Below are positions 1 to 12,199 of a DNA stretch of 64,000 nt, piece by piece. The first letter of the stretch is position 1, and each line of letters starts with the position of its first letter. The position numbers and the translations under genes are program-made. A model generated the notes under the pieces. That model saw nothing but the letters and a program-made list of their open reading frames with translations, was not told the origin of the DNA and made no database searches. The stretch covers positions 310,001 through 374,000 of the forward strand of contig NEEC01000009.1 in NCBI GenBank assembly GCA_002189035.1, in the 5' to 3' direction. Source of the stretch: Utricularia gibba. Taxonomy: Eukaryota > Streptophyta > Magnoliopsida > Lamiales > Lentibulariaceae.

Positions 1-1028
1 CTCTGCATTTTGAAAACAAATTGGCAAAAAAATACTGCAGTTATCCAGCATTAAATGCGCTGGGCAGTTGACAACCGCCCAGCGCTATTTATGCCCCCCT
101 GCGCACACTAAAGGCGCCTGACATTGAACACTTTTCAAAACACCTTCATTAATTGCGCAGCAGCACCGCGAAAACAGATGGGTTGACAACCTCTCCACAA
201 CAACGTCGCGATGGTAGGAACCTTTGCCTTTAGCGTTAAAAATACTTCGTTTCGGCCGTCGAGTAAGACGTCTGTTGTTTTCCGTAGATGTTGACGTGTG
301 AGAAACTGCGTGCCCGCTTCTCAATTCCCGACGGTTACGCGATGCGGTATAAACAACCAGGTGAAACGTCCGACACCAAACCGCCATCCAGAGTCGGAGG
401 ATCGGGTTTCGCCATCAGCATCGAGCACTTTCGGTGTGGATTGTGACTGCCCCCGCCCCCTTTCTTGGTGCAGATACTTGATGCACTCCACATCCCACTC
501 TCCCACCTCACACCACGTTCTGTGGCGCACATACTCGCATTTGTGCAAATCTGTGAAGAGGAGGATATACCCCCGGAAATACGTGTCTTCTTTGCGGTTT
601 TGTTTGTATGCAACGTAAGGGGAGTCCGCACTACTCGCTTCATGGAAAACTTGGTGTGGTTCTGGTTACAGACGTGAGAAGCACATATGATGATTGGTGG
701 ACTAGTTTTGTATGGGTATGCCCACCCACCACTCTAGATTGGCCAACAACGTTGACAGTGTCAGAGAATGTTGGACACCCATCAGGTAATCACAAACAAT
801 TACTTCGAATATTCTAACGTCGTCTGCAATAGTACTCATGCTTTTTGTTGTTATGGTCGTTGTAGACATCGAGGTATTGCCAAAACGTGCAGCAAGGAAG
901 TTTGTAAATTTTTTGTCTTACAGAACAAAGTCACTAAAGGACGTGTTGCCCCCCTTTGTCAATGCCCCTAGGACACAGCATCTGTGGTGTGGAACCCCTC
1001 GACACCGTAGACAACGTGAGATTAGGAA
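1..1028. other. No gene recognised; moderate-GC left flank of FCP1-like remnant
   Basis: This stretch is less AT-rich than the intergenic DNA further right and holds only short overlapping reading frames with no family I recognise. It runs directly into the FCP1-like phosphatase remnant, so it may be the degraded upstream part of that gene or of a transposon carrying it. I see no terminal repeats inside the window. The left boundary lies outside it. Confidence 0.4.
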
Positions 1029-1640
1029 TTAAGATCCTGAGAAGGTGACCCATGAAGAGGATGCAGATGTGCAGCCAGAAGTCAGGGGCAACACGGATGA
1101 GTGCCAACACCGATCTCGACACATGACGATGGGTGTGGTGCTACCACTGCAAAGTATATTGAAGTGGAGAGACTGTATGTAGAGAATCTTGAACTTTTGG
1201 CTTGCATGGTATGAACAAACATGGTCATATAGTGGAGTGTCAAGTAATAACGCAGCCCCACCATGTAAGTTGTTAATATTTGACGTGAATGGCGTAACTG
1301 CGGACATTGTGTATCCTCGCGAAGTTAGGTGGGGAGCGCCGAAGCCAGATGCCGTCATATACGGGCGAAATGGTAATATGGTGTATTTCATATGCATTTA
1401 ATATCCGGTGCATGTGTCAGAACTATTTGTTGTGGTTGTAGTGTATCTTCGACCAGGTGCACGTGAGTTGATACAGTTTTGCATGGAACACTTTGACGTC
1501 GCCATTTGGTCTTCCAGAGGACAGTAAGATTGACCAGTTAGTAGGTAATGGTATCTGCACGGTGCTGACCTTTCCTTTTTCTGACAAGATGCAAGGGATG
1601 TGTGGCTATAAAAGGCCATCTCCAATACCCTTCACGTGTA
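1029..1640 (+). pseudogene. FCP1/NLI-interacting-factor-like HAD phosphatase remnant
   Basis: Around 1270-1385 the frame reads KLLIFDVNG followed by ADIVYPREV, the D-x-N/D-G start of plant FCP1-like HAD phosphatase domains (family knowledge: Asp-dependent CTD-type phosphatases). A probable intron of about 60 bp (GT near 1381, TTGTAG ending near 1440) leads to a second exon reading RPGARELIQFCMEHFD and IWSSRG at about 1452-1530, which is also typical of the family. A stop follows at once (about 1528), and later exons are not recognisable here. Upstream, 1029-1190 reads acidic and low-complexity, as N-termini of this family often do. The segment 1305-1560 is about 90% identical by eye to the reverse strand of 37200-37465 inside a PIF/Harbinger element. 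It is either the decayed donor family member or another captured copy. No intact reading frame remains. Confidence 0.7.
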
Positions 1641-1817
1641 GTGGTGTGTTGTGAACGTGGAGAAGAGTTGATGAAATTTTGTGTGAGAGCATGAAGGAGA
1701 GGATCTGCTGCTACATAGAAGTTCTAACTTCTACTGATAGTTTCATATTGTAAATCATTAATCTGTTTAACACTTGGAGTATTGTACTCTTGGTGAAAAC
1801 TCATATTAAATTTCATT
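1641..1817. other. Short spacer, nothing recognised
   Basis: AT-rich spacer between the phosphatase remnant and the plastid-derived insert. No supported feature was seen. Confidence 0.4.
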
Positions 1818-1953
1818 GCCATTCGCCAGGGCGATTCTGAAATCGCGGAAGTTTTGTTTGATCAAGCCGCTCAGTATTGGAAACAGGCTATCACACTTAC
1901 TCCTGGTAATTATATTGAAGCACACAATTGGTTGAAGATCACGAGACGTTTCT
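1818..1953 (+). pseudogene. ycf3: Plastid ycf3 exon fragment in nuclear DNA (NUPT)
   Basis: One frame reads [19 protein letters not shown] and continues to [16 protein letters not shown]. This is the C-terminal TPR part of Ycf3, a plastid-encoded photosystem I assembly factor. Only about 45 codons of the last exon are present, and neighbouring plastid sequence is not visible on either side. Several substitutions (for example Trp to Leu and Gln to His against the usual plastid protein, from memory) show it is an old, non-functional nuclear copy. The surrounding nuclear-type genes exclude a plastid contig. Confidence 0.85.
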
Positions 1954-3207
1954 TGGAGTTTTTAAGTTCAAGAGGTTTCCCAGTTTTTTAGGTTTTACTT
2001 AGTAAATCTTGCTCTTGTTTTTATTTTATAATTTCCATATTTCCAACACTTTTATCACAACTTGAATCTAAAACTTGTTATGGCTTCGTGGAAACTCAAA
2101 GCTTTACAAACTGATAGCAATTGAGACATACACACCATGATATACTCTTATGTTTCAGGTAAAACACCACAGGAAGTTTCCATTGCCGGGCTAAATGCAG
2201 AGATGATGCCTCTGACAGAAAAGTTCCTGCTATTCATCTACAGAGGCTCCTGTTCTTCTTCCCCCTCCATCAGGCTCTGATTTAAGCAGGTAATGATCAT
2301 TTCATCAAGTTTCCATTGCCTAACTCCGGAGTGAATCCCCGCGAAGGTTACAACCACCCCTCTGCACCAACATTATTGGTAACACGGCAGTATTGAAGGA
2401 CGCTGGCATTTGCGACTCAAACGACGTGGAAACCCTTGTACTAACTGATAGAGGCCAATCTCTTGTCAACCCTCATATTGGGTCCCCCAAGTCAATGAAG
2501 AGGATTTCAAGATATGAACTTTCTCGCTTTTCGTCATCGCCATTGTAGAGTCCGTTCGCCGGATTTTCCTAGATTTTGAACATCGTGATTGTGTGGCATT
2601 ACATGTTATTTTGTTGATGAATAGTTTTGTAGAAATTCTACTCGTTGATCTCCTCGTTGACTTCACGGCAATCCGGCAGTGGTGCCAGCTGTGAGACCGT
2701 GAACAATTTTTTGTCTGCGTATGTGCGTCAGCTGAAAATCAAAATAAAAAAAAAAAAAAACAAGAGCTTTCATCCTCATCAAGTTTCTGCGTATGTCTAC
2801 GTTGGGCATGGAGTTCATCAATGATGGGTGGAGGTACCCATCGCCGTTCGCTGTCAGGTTGCCACAAAAAACATATACATTTTTTTAATATGGAAATGAG
2901 AATTACACGCAACAGTGATTCTCGGCTTATTGGCAGATGGATGACTCTGCCATGAAAGCAGCTTCCTTGTTGGCGCATATAACTCATCTGGGTTTCCTCA
3001 AAATGATGGGCGTGTGTTGCTTGTGGAATCCATGTGCAGCACACGCGACTGCTCCGGCGACCACGCGAAAGCGGTAAGCTGGTGCCGATTTAACTCCTTT
3101 GGCCCCTTCATAAAATCAAGTTTTTAAGGTCTCATCATCACTGTGGCGGTCTTCATTTTTTCTTCCTCCAGAGCTGTTAGCGTCTAAATTATTGTCCAAG
3201 TTGAAGA
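1954..3207. other. Intergenic / 5' flank of MFS gene
   Basis: About 1.25 kb with no recognisable coding region. Parts at 2160-2480 have gene-like composition and splice-like junctions (an AG before 2160) but match no family I know. They could be untranslated exons or a decayed gene. An A-run lies near 2745-2760. The last few hundred bases should include the promoter and 5' UTR of the transporter at 3208. Confidence 0.4.
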
Positions 3208-5934
3208 ATGAAGGAGCTAAGGCCACTTTTTCACCTTCTGCTTGCACTCTGTACTCACTGGGTTGCCGAGGAGATGACGGTTTCTGTGCTTGTTGATGTT
3301 ACAACTAACGCTCTGTGTCCAGGAAAAAATACTTGCCCTGAAGCCATCTACCTTAACGGCGTACAACAAACGGTAACCTTTTTGGTCTGGGTAAAAAGGA
3401 CTTCAGCTTTACACTTTTGTTTCTGTAACAAGAAAAAAAAAAAAAAGAAACTCCCAAATGAAGGCTTTCATTGGTTGGGCAAGTTGATGATGTTTTTAGG
3501 CAGAGTTATGTTCATCTTTCCACGGATAGCGTTTTAGATCCAGCAAATCCTGGGATATGGATGCAAATCCATTGAAAATGGCCTCAAAACTTGGAAAGAA
3601 AACCGTTTTGGTTACCATTAAACTTTTTTCTCGCTTTCAGGTTGTTGGGGTTTTCAAGATGGTAGTCCTTCCACTCCTTGGTCAACTTGCAGATGAATAT
3701 GGCCGTAAACCTTTGCTTCTCTTGACTATCTCAACGTCGATTGCACCATTCAGTAGGCCCAGAATCATTTTTATTCTCCATCAAACATATTTTCTTTCAT
3801 GTCTAAACCATCATCATCTTTTTCAGCTGTTCTCGCCTTCAGTCAATCAAGAAGATCTGTTTATGCTTACTATGTCATCAGAACCATTTGTAATGTGCTA
3901 AGCCAAGGGAGCATCTTCACAATTTCCATCGCTTATGCTGTAAGGATGTTCCTTATCATCTGATGCACTCGGCCAAATCCTTCTATTTGACTGAATTTGC
4001 ACTATCCAAAGGCGGACATTGTGGATGACAGTAGGAGGGCAGCAGTGTTCGCTTGGATAACGGGCCTTTTGTCTGTATCGCATGTGCTAGGAAACATGGT
4101 TGCTCGATTTCTCCAGTCACAATATATCTTTGAGGCATGCTCTTATTCGATATCCCGACTCTTCTATTTGTGATTTTTTTTTTCTGGCTAGTGATAATGA
4201 TGTGACATGAATTCCATTCCCAGGTTTCATTAGCTCTTTTGATATTTGGCCCGGTGTACGCATCAATGTTTCTTAAAGAAACTGTCGTACGAACTATAGA
4301 GCCAGACCAGGAATTACCGATCATGAAAAAGGTTTGTAAGGTTGCTAGACAACGATATTGCTCAATGAAGAATGCTGCAGATATTGTCACCAGAAGGTAA
4401 TTGTAGGCCTCGTGAGTTCAGAAATACTGCGTTCAGTATTTTTAACTGATGCTTGATTTCTTCACAGCTCAACTCTCAAGTCCATTTGCCTGGTTTCTTT
4501 CTTCTATGACCTGGGGATGTCTGCTATCAACAGCGTCTTGTTGGTATAACTCGTTTTCAAAGCTTCCATCTCTTATTGCTACTTTTGAATTTGAATCATA
4601 GATACTACTGTTTTGTCATTCAGACCATGCTGACTTGTGTAACATTTCTTCATAAACTCACAGTACTACTTGAAATCAGTTTTTGGTTTCAACAAAAACC
4701 AGCTCTCAGAACTTAACATGATGGTAGGAATAGGCTCAATTTTTTCTCAGGTACAATACCTCATTCTGTCCTCTTTACTCTTCCTATTGAGCGTCCTCAG
4801 TGCTGTTTTTTATGTCTCTTGCCTCGAATATAAGTACACTGTCTAATCATCCTCCCCCTAAATCCTATTTTAACCATTTTCTCTTGCAGCTGATGTTGCT
4901 TCCTGTACTCAGTCCTGTCGTTGGAGTGAAAGTCATTCTCTGGATATCTTTGCTCGCATCAATAGCAACTGTACGTTTTGTAAGATGAAAACTGAATACG
5001 AGATTTCACATATGTTAGTAATTCTAACCTTCCCAAACTGCTCTTGTTCCAGGGACTGCTATATGGTTTTGCTTGGTCATCTTGGGTTCGTGCCCTTCTT
5101 TCCCCTCCCGTTAGCTCTTAAAACAACATCACATTCGATCTTATCATACTTAGTTACCGCTGCTAGTATCTTTCTGTACATTTATCAGATTCCCATCCAG
5201 TGTGAAATCTTGCATTTGTGCCTTTCACAGGTTCCCTACTTGGGTGCTTCCTTCGGTGTCATCTATGTCCTCGTGAAGCCTTCTGTTCGTCATTTCCCTT
5301 AAAAAGCTATGCTTTTTTTTGGCTGCCACAGGAGCAAATTGTTATCATTTTAATGTCTGTGTTTCTTTGCATTTCCTACAGACTTATGCAGTGATATCCA
5401 TGGGATCAAACTCAGCTGATCAGGTTGGTCTTTCTCATCACTTTGAAAACCTCTGCAGAAGGCCAGTCTACTAACTCTCGGATTCTTTCTCCTCTTCCAA
5501 CTAAGGGAAAAGCACAGGGCTTTGTCGCCGGCATCCAAGCTATTGGCAGCCTGCTTTCCCCACTCGCAATGAGCCCACTAACCAGTGAGTCTCCCCTAAA
5601 CCATGGCCTAAGAAGCTCTTTCCCATTTCCAAGGGAAATTTTCTTCTTGTTCTGAACTCTTGTTCTTCTTCAACTCAGCATGGTTTCTGTCAAGCAACCC
5701 CCCTTTCAACTGCAAAGGCTTCAGCATCATCTTGGCATCTCTTGCAATGGTAATCACATGGACAGCAGCCCCTCACCACTTTGGTTGCACCCTGCTGTGT
5801 ATCTCATTGGAGAATGCCCTTCTCAGGTGGTTTCCTTGTGCTTCACCACGACGTTAAACGTCGAAAACCCATTGGAAAAGAGTCCACAAGATGATGTGCG
5901 AGATGTGGAAGCGCCACTCTTGTCTCAAGGATGA
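3208..5934 (+). CDS. MFS transporter, HIAT1/tetracycline-resistance-like family
   Basis: Predicted 438-aa, multi-pass membrane transporter of the plant family related to animal hippocampus-abundant-transcript proteins. The substrate is unknown. Coding exons: 3208-3372, 3641-3752, 3827-3939, 4012-4134, 4224-4396, 4468-4543, 4664-4750, 4890-4970, 5053-5085, 5231-5284, 5382-5423, 5506-5584, 5679-5749 and 5827-5934 (stop TGA). All phases join cleanly. The N-terminus reads [16 protein letters not shown]. The MFS motif A ([11 protein letters not shown]) lies at residues 69-79, just after the second membrane segment. The C-terminus is charged and ends in APLLSQG, like relatives. The start is the first ATG before the conserved N-terminal helix. 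The fourth intron uses a GC donor (4135-4136) instead of GT. No stop or frameshift was seen, so the gene appears intact. Introns are short (about 70-270 bp). Confidence 0.9.
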
Positions 5935-6197
5935 TGAAGAGAAGGCATTTTGTAGAGTTCAGAAGCCCCTTGGGGGCGTTGGTTCCAGTTGTGCATATGG
6001 CGTAATGGAACTTGCAAATAACAGAGCATGTAAAAAGGTCTAATGTTGTGGGAAATAGAAAATGGAGCTTTATAACTGATAATCCATAACTTCCGGTCGG
6101 CTAAGATCCGAACCGGTCGACCCGACCCAATCCGATACGATACGATATTCGAAGCAGCACCTAGATTGTTCATCCGCTAGCTCATGGCACCAACGCC

Positions 6198-8132
6198 ATG
6201 AGAACTCTACTCTCTTCTCCGGTGTCCACTGCTGTGTACGCTGTTACTCCCGCGCCGCCGGGATATGGGCGTCAGAAGCATACGCTGCCGCCAGCTCTCT
6301 TCGTCTCCGGAAAGATATTGACGCAGCCTTGCAATCTCCTAACTTCCGCCTTCAGCTCAATTACTGCGAAAGCAGAGTCCGCTTCGGTTTCTGCTTGTTT
6401 CGAATCCACTTCCTCTTCGGATAGCAGGCATTGGGTGGTTGTGGTGGAGCACCCATCGCCAGAGCTGCGTACGAAATCGCAAATTATTGATCATTACGTT
6501 AGCATACTTGAACGCATTTTGGGGAGGTGGGGATTCAGGAATTGTTTATGAGTCTTATTTTCGCCTGTTGTTATTGCTGCGAGTTTTCATATACTGCGCT
6601 GCTCGTGCAGTCAGAGGGATGCTCAAAGATGTATGTATCATGCCTCCTGTGATACGCATTTTGGTTTCTGTTGTGAAATTGATGAAGAAACCAGAATAAA
6701 GCTGGCAGGTACGTTCTCACTTCACCATTGGCATTATGCTTTCTTTTGTACTGTTTATACAAGATTATCAAAACTGGAACTTTTTGCCCCTCGATATTAT
6801 TCTAAAGGCGTTGGTGCCCTGAAATTCGAGGGAAACATATGTGCGACAACAGTTGTTATAGAATAAGTCCACTTCCGCAGGTGTACCAGGGGTTCTATCT
6901 GTTAAACCTGATCCTGATGTTGAATCTGAACAGAAAGACTACATTTCTCTGAATCATGAGGAGAACAATGAAACTATTTCCTTAAATGGAGTCTCATTCT
7001 TGTTTCCCAAAGGATCTAGCAAAACATGGATGGTGAGAATGGAAAGGCCATCAATTGGAGCCATCCGAAAGGCTCAGGTGGTTGACTACTATGTCCAAGT
7101 CTTGATGAGAGTACTGAGGAAGTGAGTGCCAAGATGGAATGGTTAAGCATTTCCCTGACTCAGAATATCCTTGTTTACTGACTTTGTCTTTCTTAACAGT
7201 GAAAAAGATGCCCAAATGTGTATTTATCACGTTTCCTGGGAATCCGTCTTTGGTTTCTGCTGCGAACTGGATCTTGAAAGCGCTGAACAGTTGACTGGTC
7301 TGATTCTCGTGTTAAATCATAATCCATTTTAATGGCCGCTTCCTCACAAGGAAATGTGTCCTGCAGCTATGCCTGGCGTTCTGTCTGTGAAGCCAGATGA
7401 TAACTTCTGGTCGCATGCTAAAGATTATGGAGGTATCCCATCTCTATTTTCTTCAGTTTAAGCTTTCTGTCATGTTAACACAGGAAATCTTTGTATCTGA
7501 ACAGTCGCAGGTTCAACTTCCCAAGGTGTTTCAGGATCAAGTTTAACAAGCGAGATTAGAACGAAGAAGCTGTTTGTTACTGGCATGTTATATGCACCCT
7601 TATTTTCGTTGTGATCCTGATGGAAATAACAGCAAGTCATGGACGGAATTGCCATGAATTTCTGCAGGTCTCTCCTTTTACACATCTGAGAAAACCTTAC
7701 GTGCCGCGTTTGAAGGTTTTGGCGAAATTGCTGAGGGTATGGACAAGATCTTAAAAACCATGCTATTTCTGGAATACACCATTTTAGTCTTAAAAACCCT
7801 CTGATGCTCACAGTCAAGATAATAATGGACAAGATCTCCAAGAGGTCAAAAGGGTATGGGTTTGTGGAATACACCACAGAGGAGGCTGCAATGACTGCTC
7901 TCAGAGAAATGAACGGAAAGGTATCATCATCTATCTGTGTTCCATTTTTCAGATTTTTGGATGTGCTTTTCACCTCCATTTTTCTGCCACAACTCTTCAA
8001 AATCCTTAATACATGCGAGCGTATTCTGTGCATCAGATCATCAATGGCTGGATGATAACAGTTGACGCTGCCAAGACGAACCCACCGAAGTACACCAGGA
8101 CCCAGCCAACAAGATCCTCCTTTTCATCATAG
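6198..8132 (+). CDS. ORRM1: ORRM1-like organelle RNA-editing factor (two RIP/MORF-like domains plus RRM)
   Basis: Predicted 393-aa chloroplast protein. Exons: 6198-6526, 6611-6708, 6881-7121, 7200-7297, 7367-7432, 7505-7582, 7668-7736, 7814-7920 and 8037-8132; phases join throughout. Residues 1-60 are Ser/Ala/Thr-rich, like a plastid transit peptide. Two RIP/MORF-type boxes follow: HWVVVVEHP (78-86) to GVLSVKPDP, and TWMVRMERP (191-199) to GVLSVKPDD. Each carries the FGFCCE core. A C-terminal RRM has RNP2 LFVTGL (300-305) and RNP1 KGYGFVEY (339-346). This order matches ORRM1, which in Arabidopsis and maize is needed for C-to-U editing of many plastid transcripts (established knowledge). The sixth intron has a GC donor at 7583-7584. 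The gene starts 263 bp after the MFS stop, on the same strand, and appears intact. Confidence 0.92.
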
Positions 8133-9879
8133 AAGAGACACAGTTGCTTGGTGGACATCTTTCCCTTTGTTTGAAAAGGCGAAAGGGGCCTGAATATTGG
8201 TGGCAAAGTAGTTGTGTATGACTTTGGTTTGATATTTACAAAATAACGGAATTGGTAATAACGTTTATAAAATAATTGTGATATATACACAAATATATGT
8301 ATAGTCGAGTTGCAATAGACTTCAGTTCTTAATTATCTAGTATGATTTTTTTAATATTATTTCAAAAATTTTCAATAAACATAAACATGACATAATAATC
8401 ATTTTTTGCACATTTAATGGAAATGCACAAATATTGTCAATTATGATTTTTATTTTATATATTATTTTTAAATTTCCTAAAATCTCAAACAAAATTTAAT
8501 AATGCATAGTATTGAGTATAAAAAATTTTATTTAATATAATGCATACACGATAGAAATTATTTGTTATCATATTTTTAATATCATTTCCAAATATTCAAT
8601 CAACTAAAAGGATGAATTTCATTGGATAACATATTTCTTATTTATAAAGAAACATGATATCAAAAAGGTTTTTGCATTTATATATAATCTTACATAAAGT
8701 TCTATCAAGTATAATTTCATAAATATAAAAAAATCATAGGATATTTTTATAAAATAGAGCATTAAATTGATGAGGTAGTCTAGGTATAGATTTAGATTGA
8801 CCAAGACAAAACATTAATGAGGTTTTGAAATGATTGTGATTTATCTAACAAAAAATATCTACATATTTAAATCATAGGAATTAGAGTACCCCATGATATA
8901 TCTACGAATAATAAATGTAAATATTAAACTTTGATTGGCCTGACTATCAACATATAGGCTATTCACATTTTGTATAAGTTTCCACTATACTTGGGAGGTT
9001 TTGAGTTTCAAAAGGATATCTGCATGATGATCAATTATTCTTAAATGCATGTGTCAATAAATCTTCTACATCAAAATGACGAGAAGCACAAGGTGCATGA
9101 GTTCAAACTTGTTGTGATGCTTCTGAGTTCTTGTCTAGATACATTGTCAAGATCATAATGCTTGTTATGTTGTACAACCATGTCTAAGTGTGGATTGACA
9201 ATCAATTAGAGAATTTTATTGTAGATCATTCCGTCTTAATTTAAAGGAGAGAAGGATCCATATAATAGATATTACATTTCAATATTCCTTATTACATAGT
9301 ATGGTTTTGGTTATGGTTCATAATTTTAATTTTTAGTTCATTTCAAAAATATAATGAATGAATGAGATGTTACATATGATTTTTTTTATAAAACTTAAGT
9401 AGTATGAATTATGTAATATTTTTTTTGTTGTGTTCTATACAAAATTTAGATAGATACATCTTATCTTATAGGATTGCATTATTTCTTATCAATTTAATAT
9501 ATATTTTAACATGCTATACAAATTCCAATCAATGCATAACAATTAGTAAACAAAATAAAATCACATTCAATGAATTTCGTAATTATCTATTTAAATAATT
9601 ATTTTTTTATAAATAAACATAATATTATATATTTATAGAAAACTATATAGTACATTCAACTAATAAATAGATTATAGTGTGTGAAATCTTTAATATTTTT
9701 TCATGTTTGTGTTTATTGAATTTTAAATGAATTCAATAAATTATTAAATTATAATCAAATATAGTATTTTTGTACACAATTTTTGAATTATTTGAAATCT
9801 AATATTTTTTATGTAATATATTTTTAAGAAATATAAATTCAACTTTAAATATTTTAATTTATATAAATAATAATAATAA
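8133..9879. other. AT-rich intergenic DNA, 3' flank of ORRM1-like gene
   Basis: The first 150 bp probably hold the 3' UTR. The rest is strongly AT-rich with only short accidental reading frames. I recognise no gene. It borders the left LTR of the decayed copia element. Confidence 0.5.
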
Positions 9880-10149
9880 AAGATTGAGATAAAAAACATT
9901 CAAATTGAAAACATGTTTTTTTCCATCAAATTTTAATTTTCTATTTATTGAAAAGTAAAAAAAATACATTATATTATTGAAATATCCATTTATATAAAAA
10001 TAATTATTTAATAATTCATAATAATATATAATACAATTCTACATGTCATTCTTATCATCCTATTTACCAATCCAATAATTATCTCATTAACATTTTAATG
10101 GTTTAATCAGAGCTTTTGTTTGTTGTTTTTCACTTTTTACAAAAATTAG

Positions 10150-10530
10150 TAGTGTAACATTCTTGTTTTTCATGTAGTTTTTTATGACATAAAATTTAAT
10201 CATAATATGTTTTATTCTTACAAAAAGTGCATGATTTTTTCATTGGCAATTGTTGTCTGATTGTCCACATAGAATATCATTGGATCCTTTTGTTCAAAAC
10301 CTAATTCCAATAAGATTGCCTTATGTAAATCATATGATTAGCAACGAGCATGCAAAAATGTATTCTAATTCCACTATGATATGTGCCACTACAAAATACT
10401 AATGAGATAATCGTTAAGATGATAAAGATATTCTGTTATACTCTTTGAATCTTCACATTGATTGCAATTGTCGTCTGAATATATTCCCAAGATACATTTC
10501 TAGTTTTATCTTCTAAATATGCATAGAAAA
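10150..10530 (-). pseudogene. copia RNase H remnant
   Basis: Reverse-strand frames read GTYHSGIRIHFCMLVANHMI, then QSYWN-VLNKRIQ, then TIRQQLPMKKSCTFCKNKTY. This matches the end of copia RNase H, where TEAEY, a CDNQSAI-like block and a NPVFHxRTKH-like block normally lie, after one frameshift. Stops and shifts make it non-functional. Confidence 0.55.
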
Positions 10531-11639
10531 TCCCCATGTGAGTAGTTTTATTTAAATAGTGAACGACCAATTTTGGTATTGTTTGATTTGTTGCTTTTGA
10601 CTTTAATATTTATTTTGATAGAATATTCATTGTTAGATAGTTTGATAAACGTAAAATTTTGTTTCATTGCTAAAAAATTGAATTCCATATCAAATAAACT
10701 TATAAAACCTAATTCTAAATCCAACACATCAAATGTGAGTATATATAGTGAAATTAGGATCAAACACAAATAGTTTACTGTTTGTTGTATGAAGTTTAAC
10801 ACAGTCTATTTTCTTAAGATAGAATATTAAATTAAAACTGCAACTAACATATTGTGAATGTCAAGATAAATATGAATCAAGACAAGTTGAGAAAATGTTG
10901 AAATTTTTTTTACAGATATGTAAATTCAAAATTTAAAAATAAAAAAAGTAGAAATATAATGAACTTTTCGTGTATATTTTTTTCACTATGAAATTCGTGT
11001 TCTGATTTTTATGTATCTTACAATAAATTTTAATGTTATTATGACATTATAATATAAATATTATTTCTTTTGTCAATCATAACTATATCACATATTTTAA
11101 AATTCATCGTATATATTCTATTTTCTTTCAAAAATCATTGACTACAACTTTTTAAAGAGTATCTTCTTTATCATTTAATGTTATATCATATTTTTCAATT
11201 ATTTGTCATATATCTTTTTTCAAACATACAATTAAATACACTAAACCCAAGAAAATATATGCAAAAATGGCAATTAATATAATTAAACTAATATAAGAAA
11301 AATCTATAATTTTTATTATACACTTTTTTAAACAATTTATCATTTAAAGTATAGTACTTGTTTTTATCAAACACCACATTTCTTTATAACCTTCTACTTA
11401 GCATCACTATATCCCACAAATATTCATACTTTTTTCTATTTTCATCAAACTTATGTCGTTTTTCTTCAAGTACATTAACAAAACATGTCATGGAAGATTT
11501 TAAATGAGCACAATATCTATGCTTTCTAAATGACAAGTCATACGCATTTTTACCATTTACAATTCTAGATGAAAGTCTGTTTAGAATATATAATATAGTA
11601 GTATTAGTTTATACTAAAAATAAGTAATTAAGTTTTATT

Positions 11640-11900
11640 TCAAATAAAATACATCTAATCATATTCAAAACTATTTTATTTTTCCTTCCACAAATCTCAT
11701 TTTACCTAGGAGTATGCACAGTTGTAAAATGATATAAAATTCTTGATTTATTATAGAAGATTCACAAGATATTGGAAGTATATCCCCCTCCAATATCTGA
11801 TCTCAAGCATTTCAATTTGAATTTATTTTTTTTCTCCAATATATTCTTTTTTTAACATACTCATATGTTTGGTAATTTGATTTCGGATGTATATCCAATA
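11640..11900 (-). pseudogene. copia integrase remnant
   Basis: The reverse strand near 11715-11645 reads HTPR-stop-NEICGRKNKIV. This aligns with the TPQQNGVAERKNR motif of copia integrases, with a Gln codon changed to TAA. Flanking frames towards 11900 are too broken to assign residue by residue. Catalytic Asp and Glu positions could not be confirmed. Confidence 0.55.
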
Positions 11901-12199
11901 ATATTGAGAATAATAATCAATAAGTAAGAAGCCTTTTCTATCTTCAAGTGAAATCTTATAAAATGAGTCCATAAATTTGTGTACAAGTTTCAACTTATAT
12001 TATGATCAATTGGCATTCAACATAAATTAAAGCTTAGTTTATTTTCTTCTCTTGGATGTCCCATATCATTTTCGTTAAAATTTTACGTCTCTTAAGTCCT
12101 TTGTATTTTTTTCTCAATATTTGTAGACTTTGAGTTCCATAATATGAAAACATTCTGTGGCATAGATAGGCTTATTGAAAGTATTCAAAATGTAGTCAT

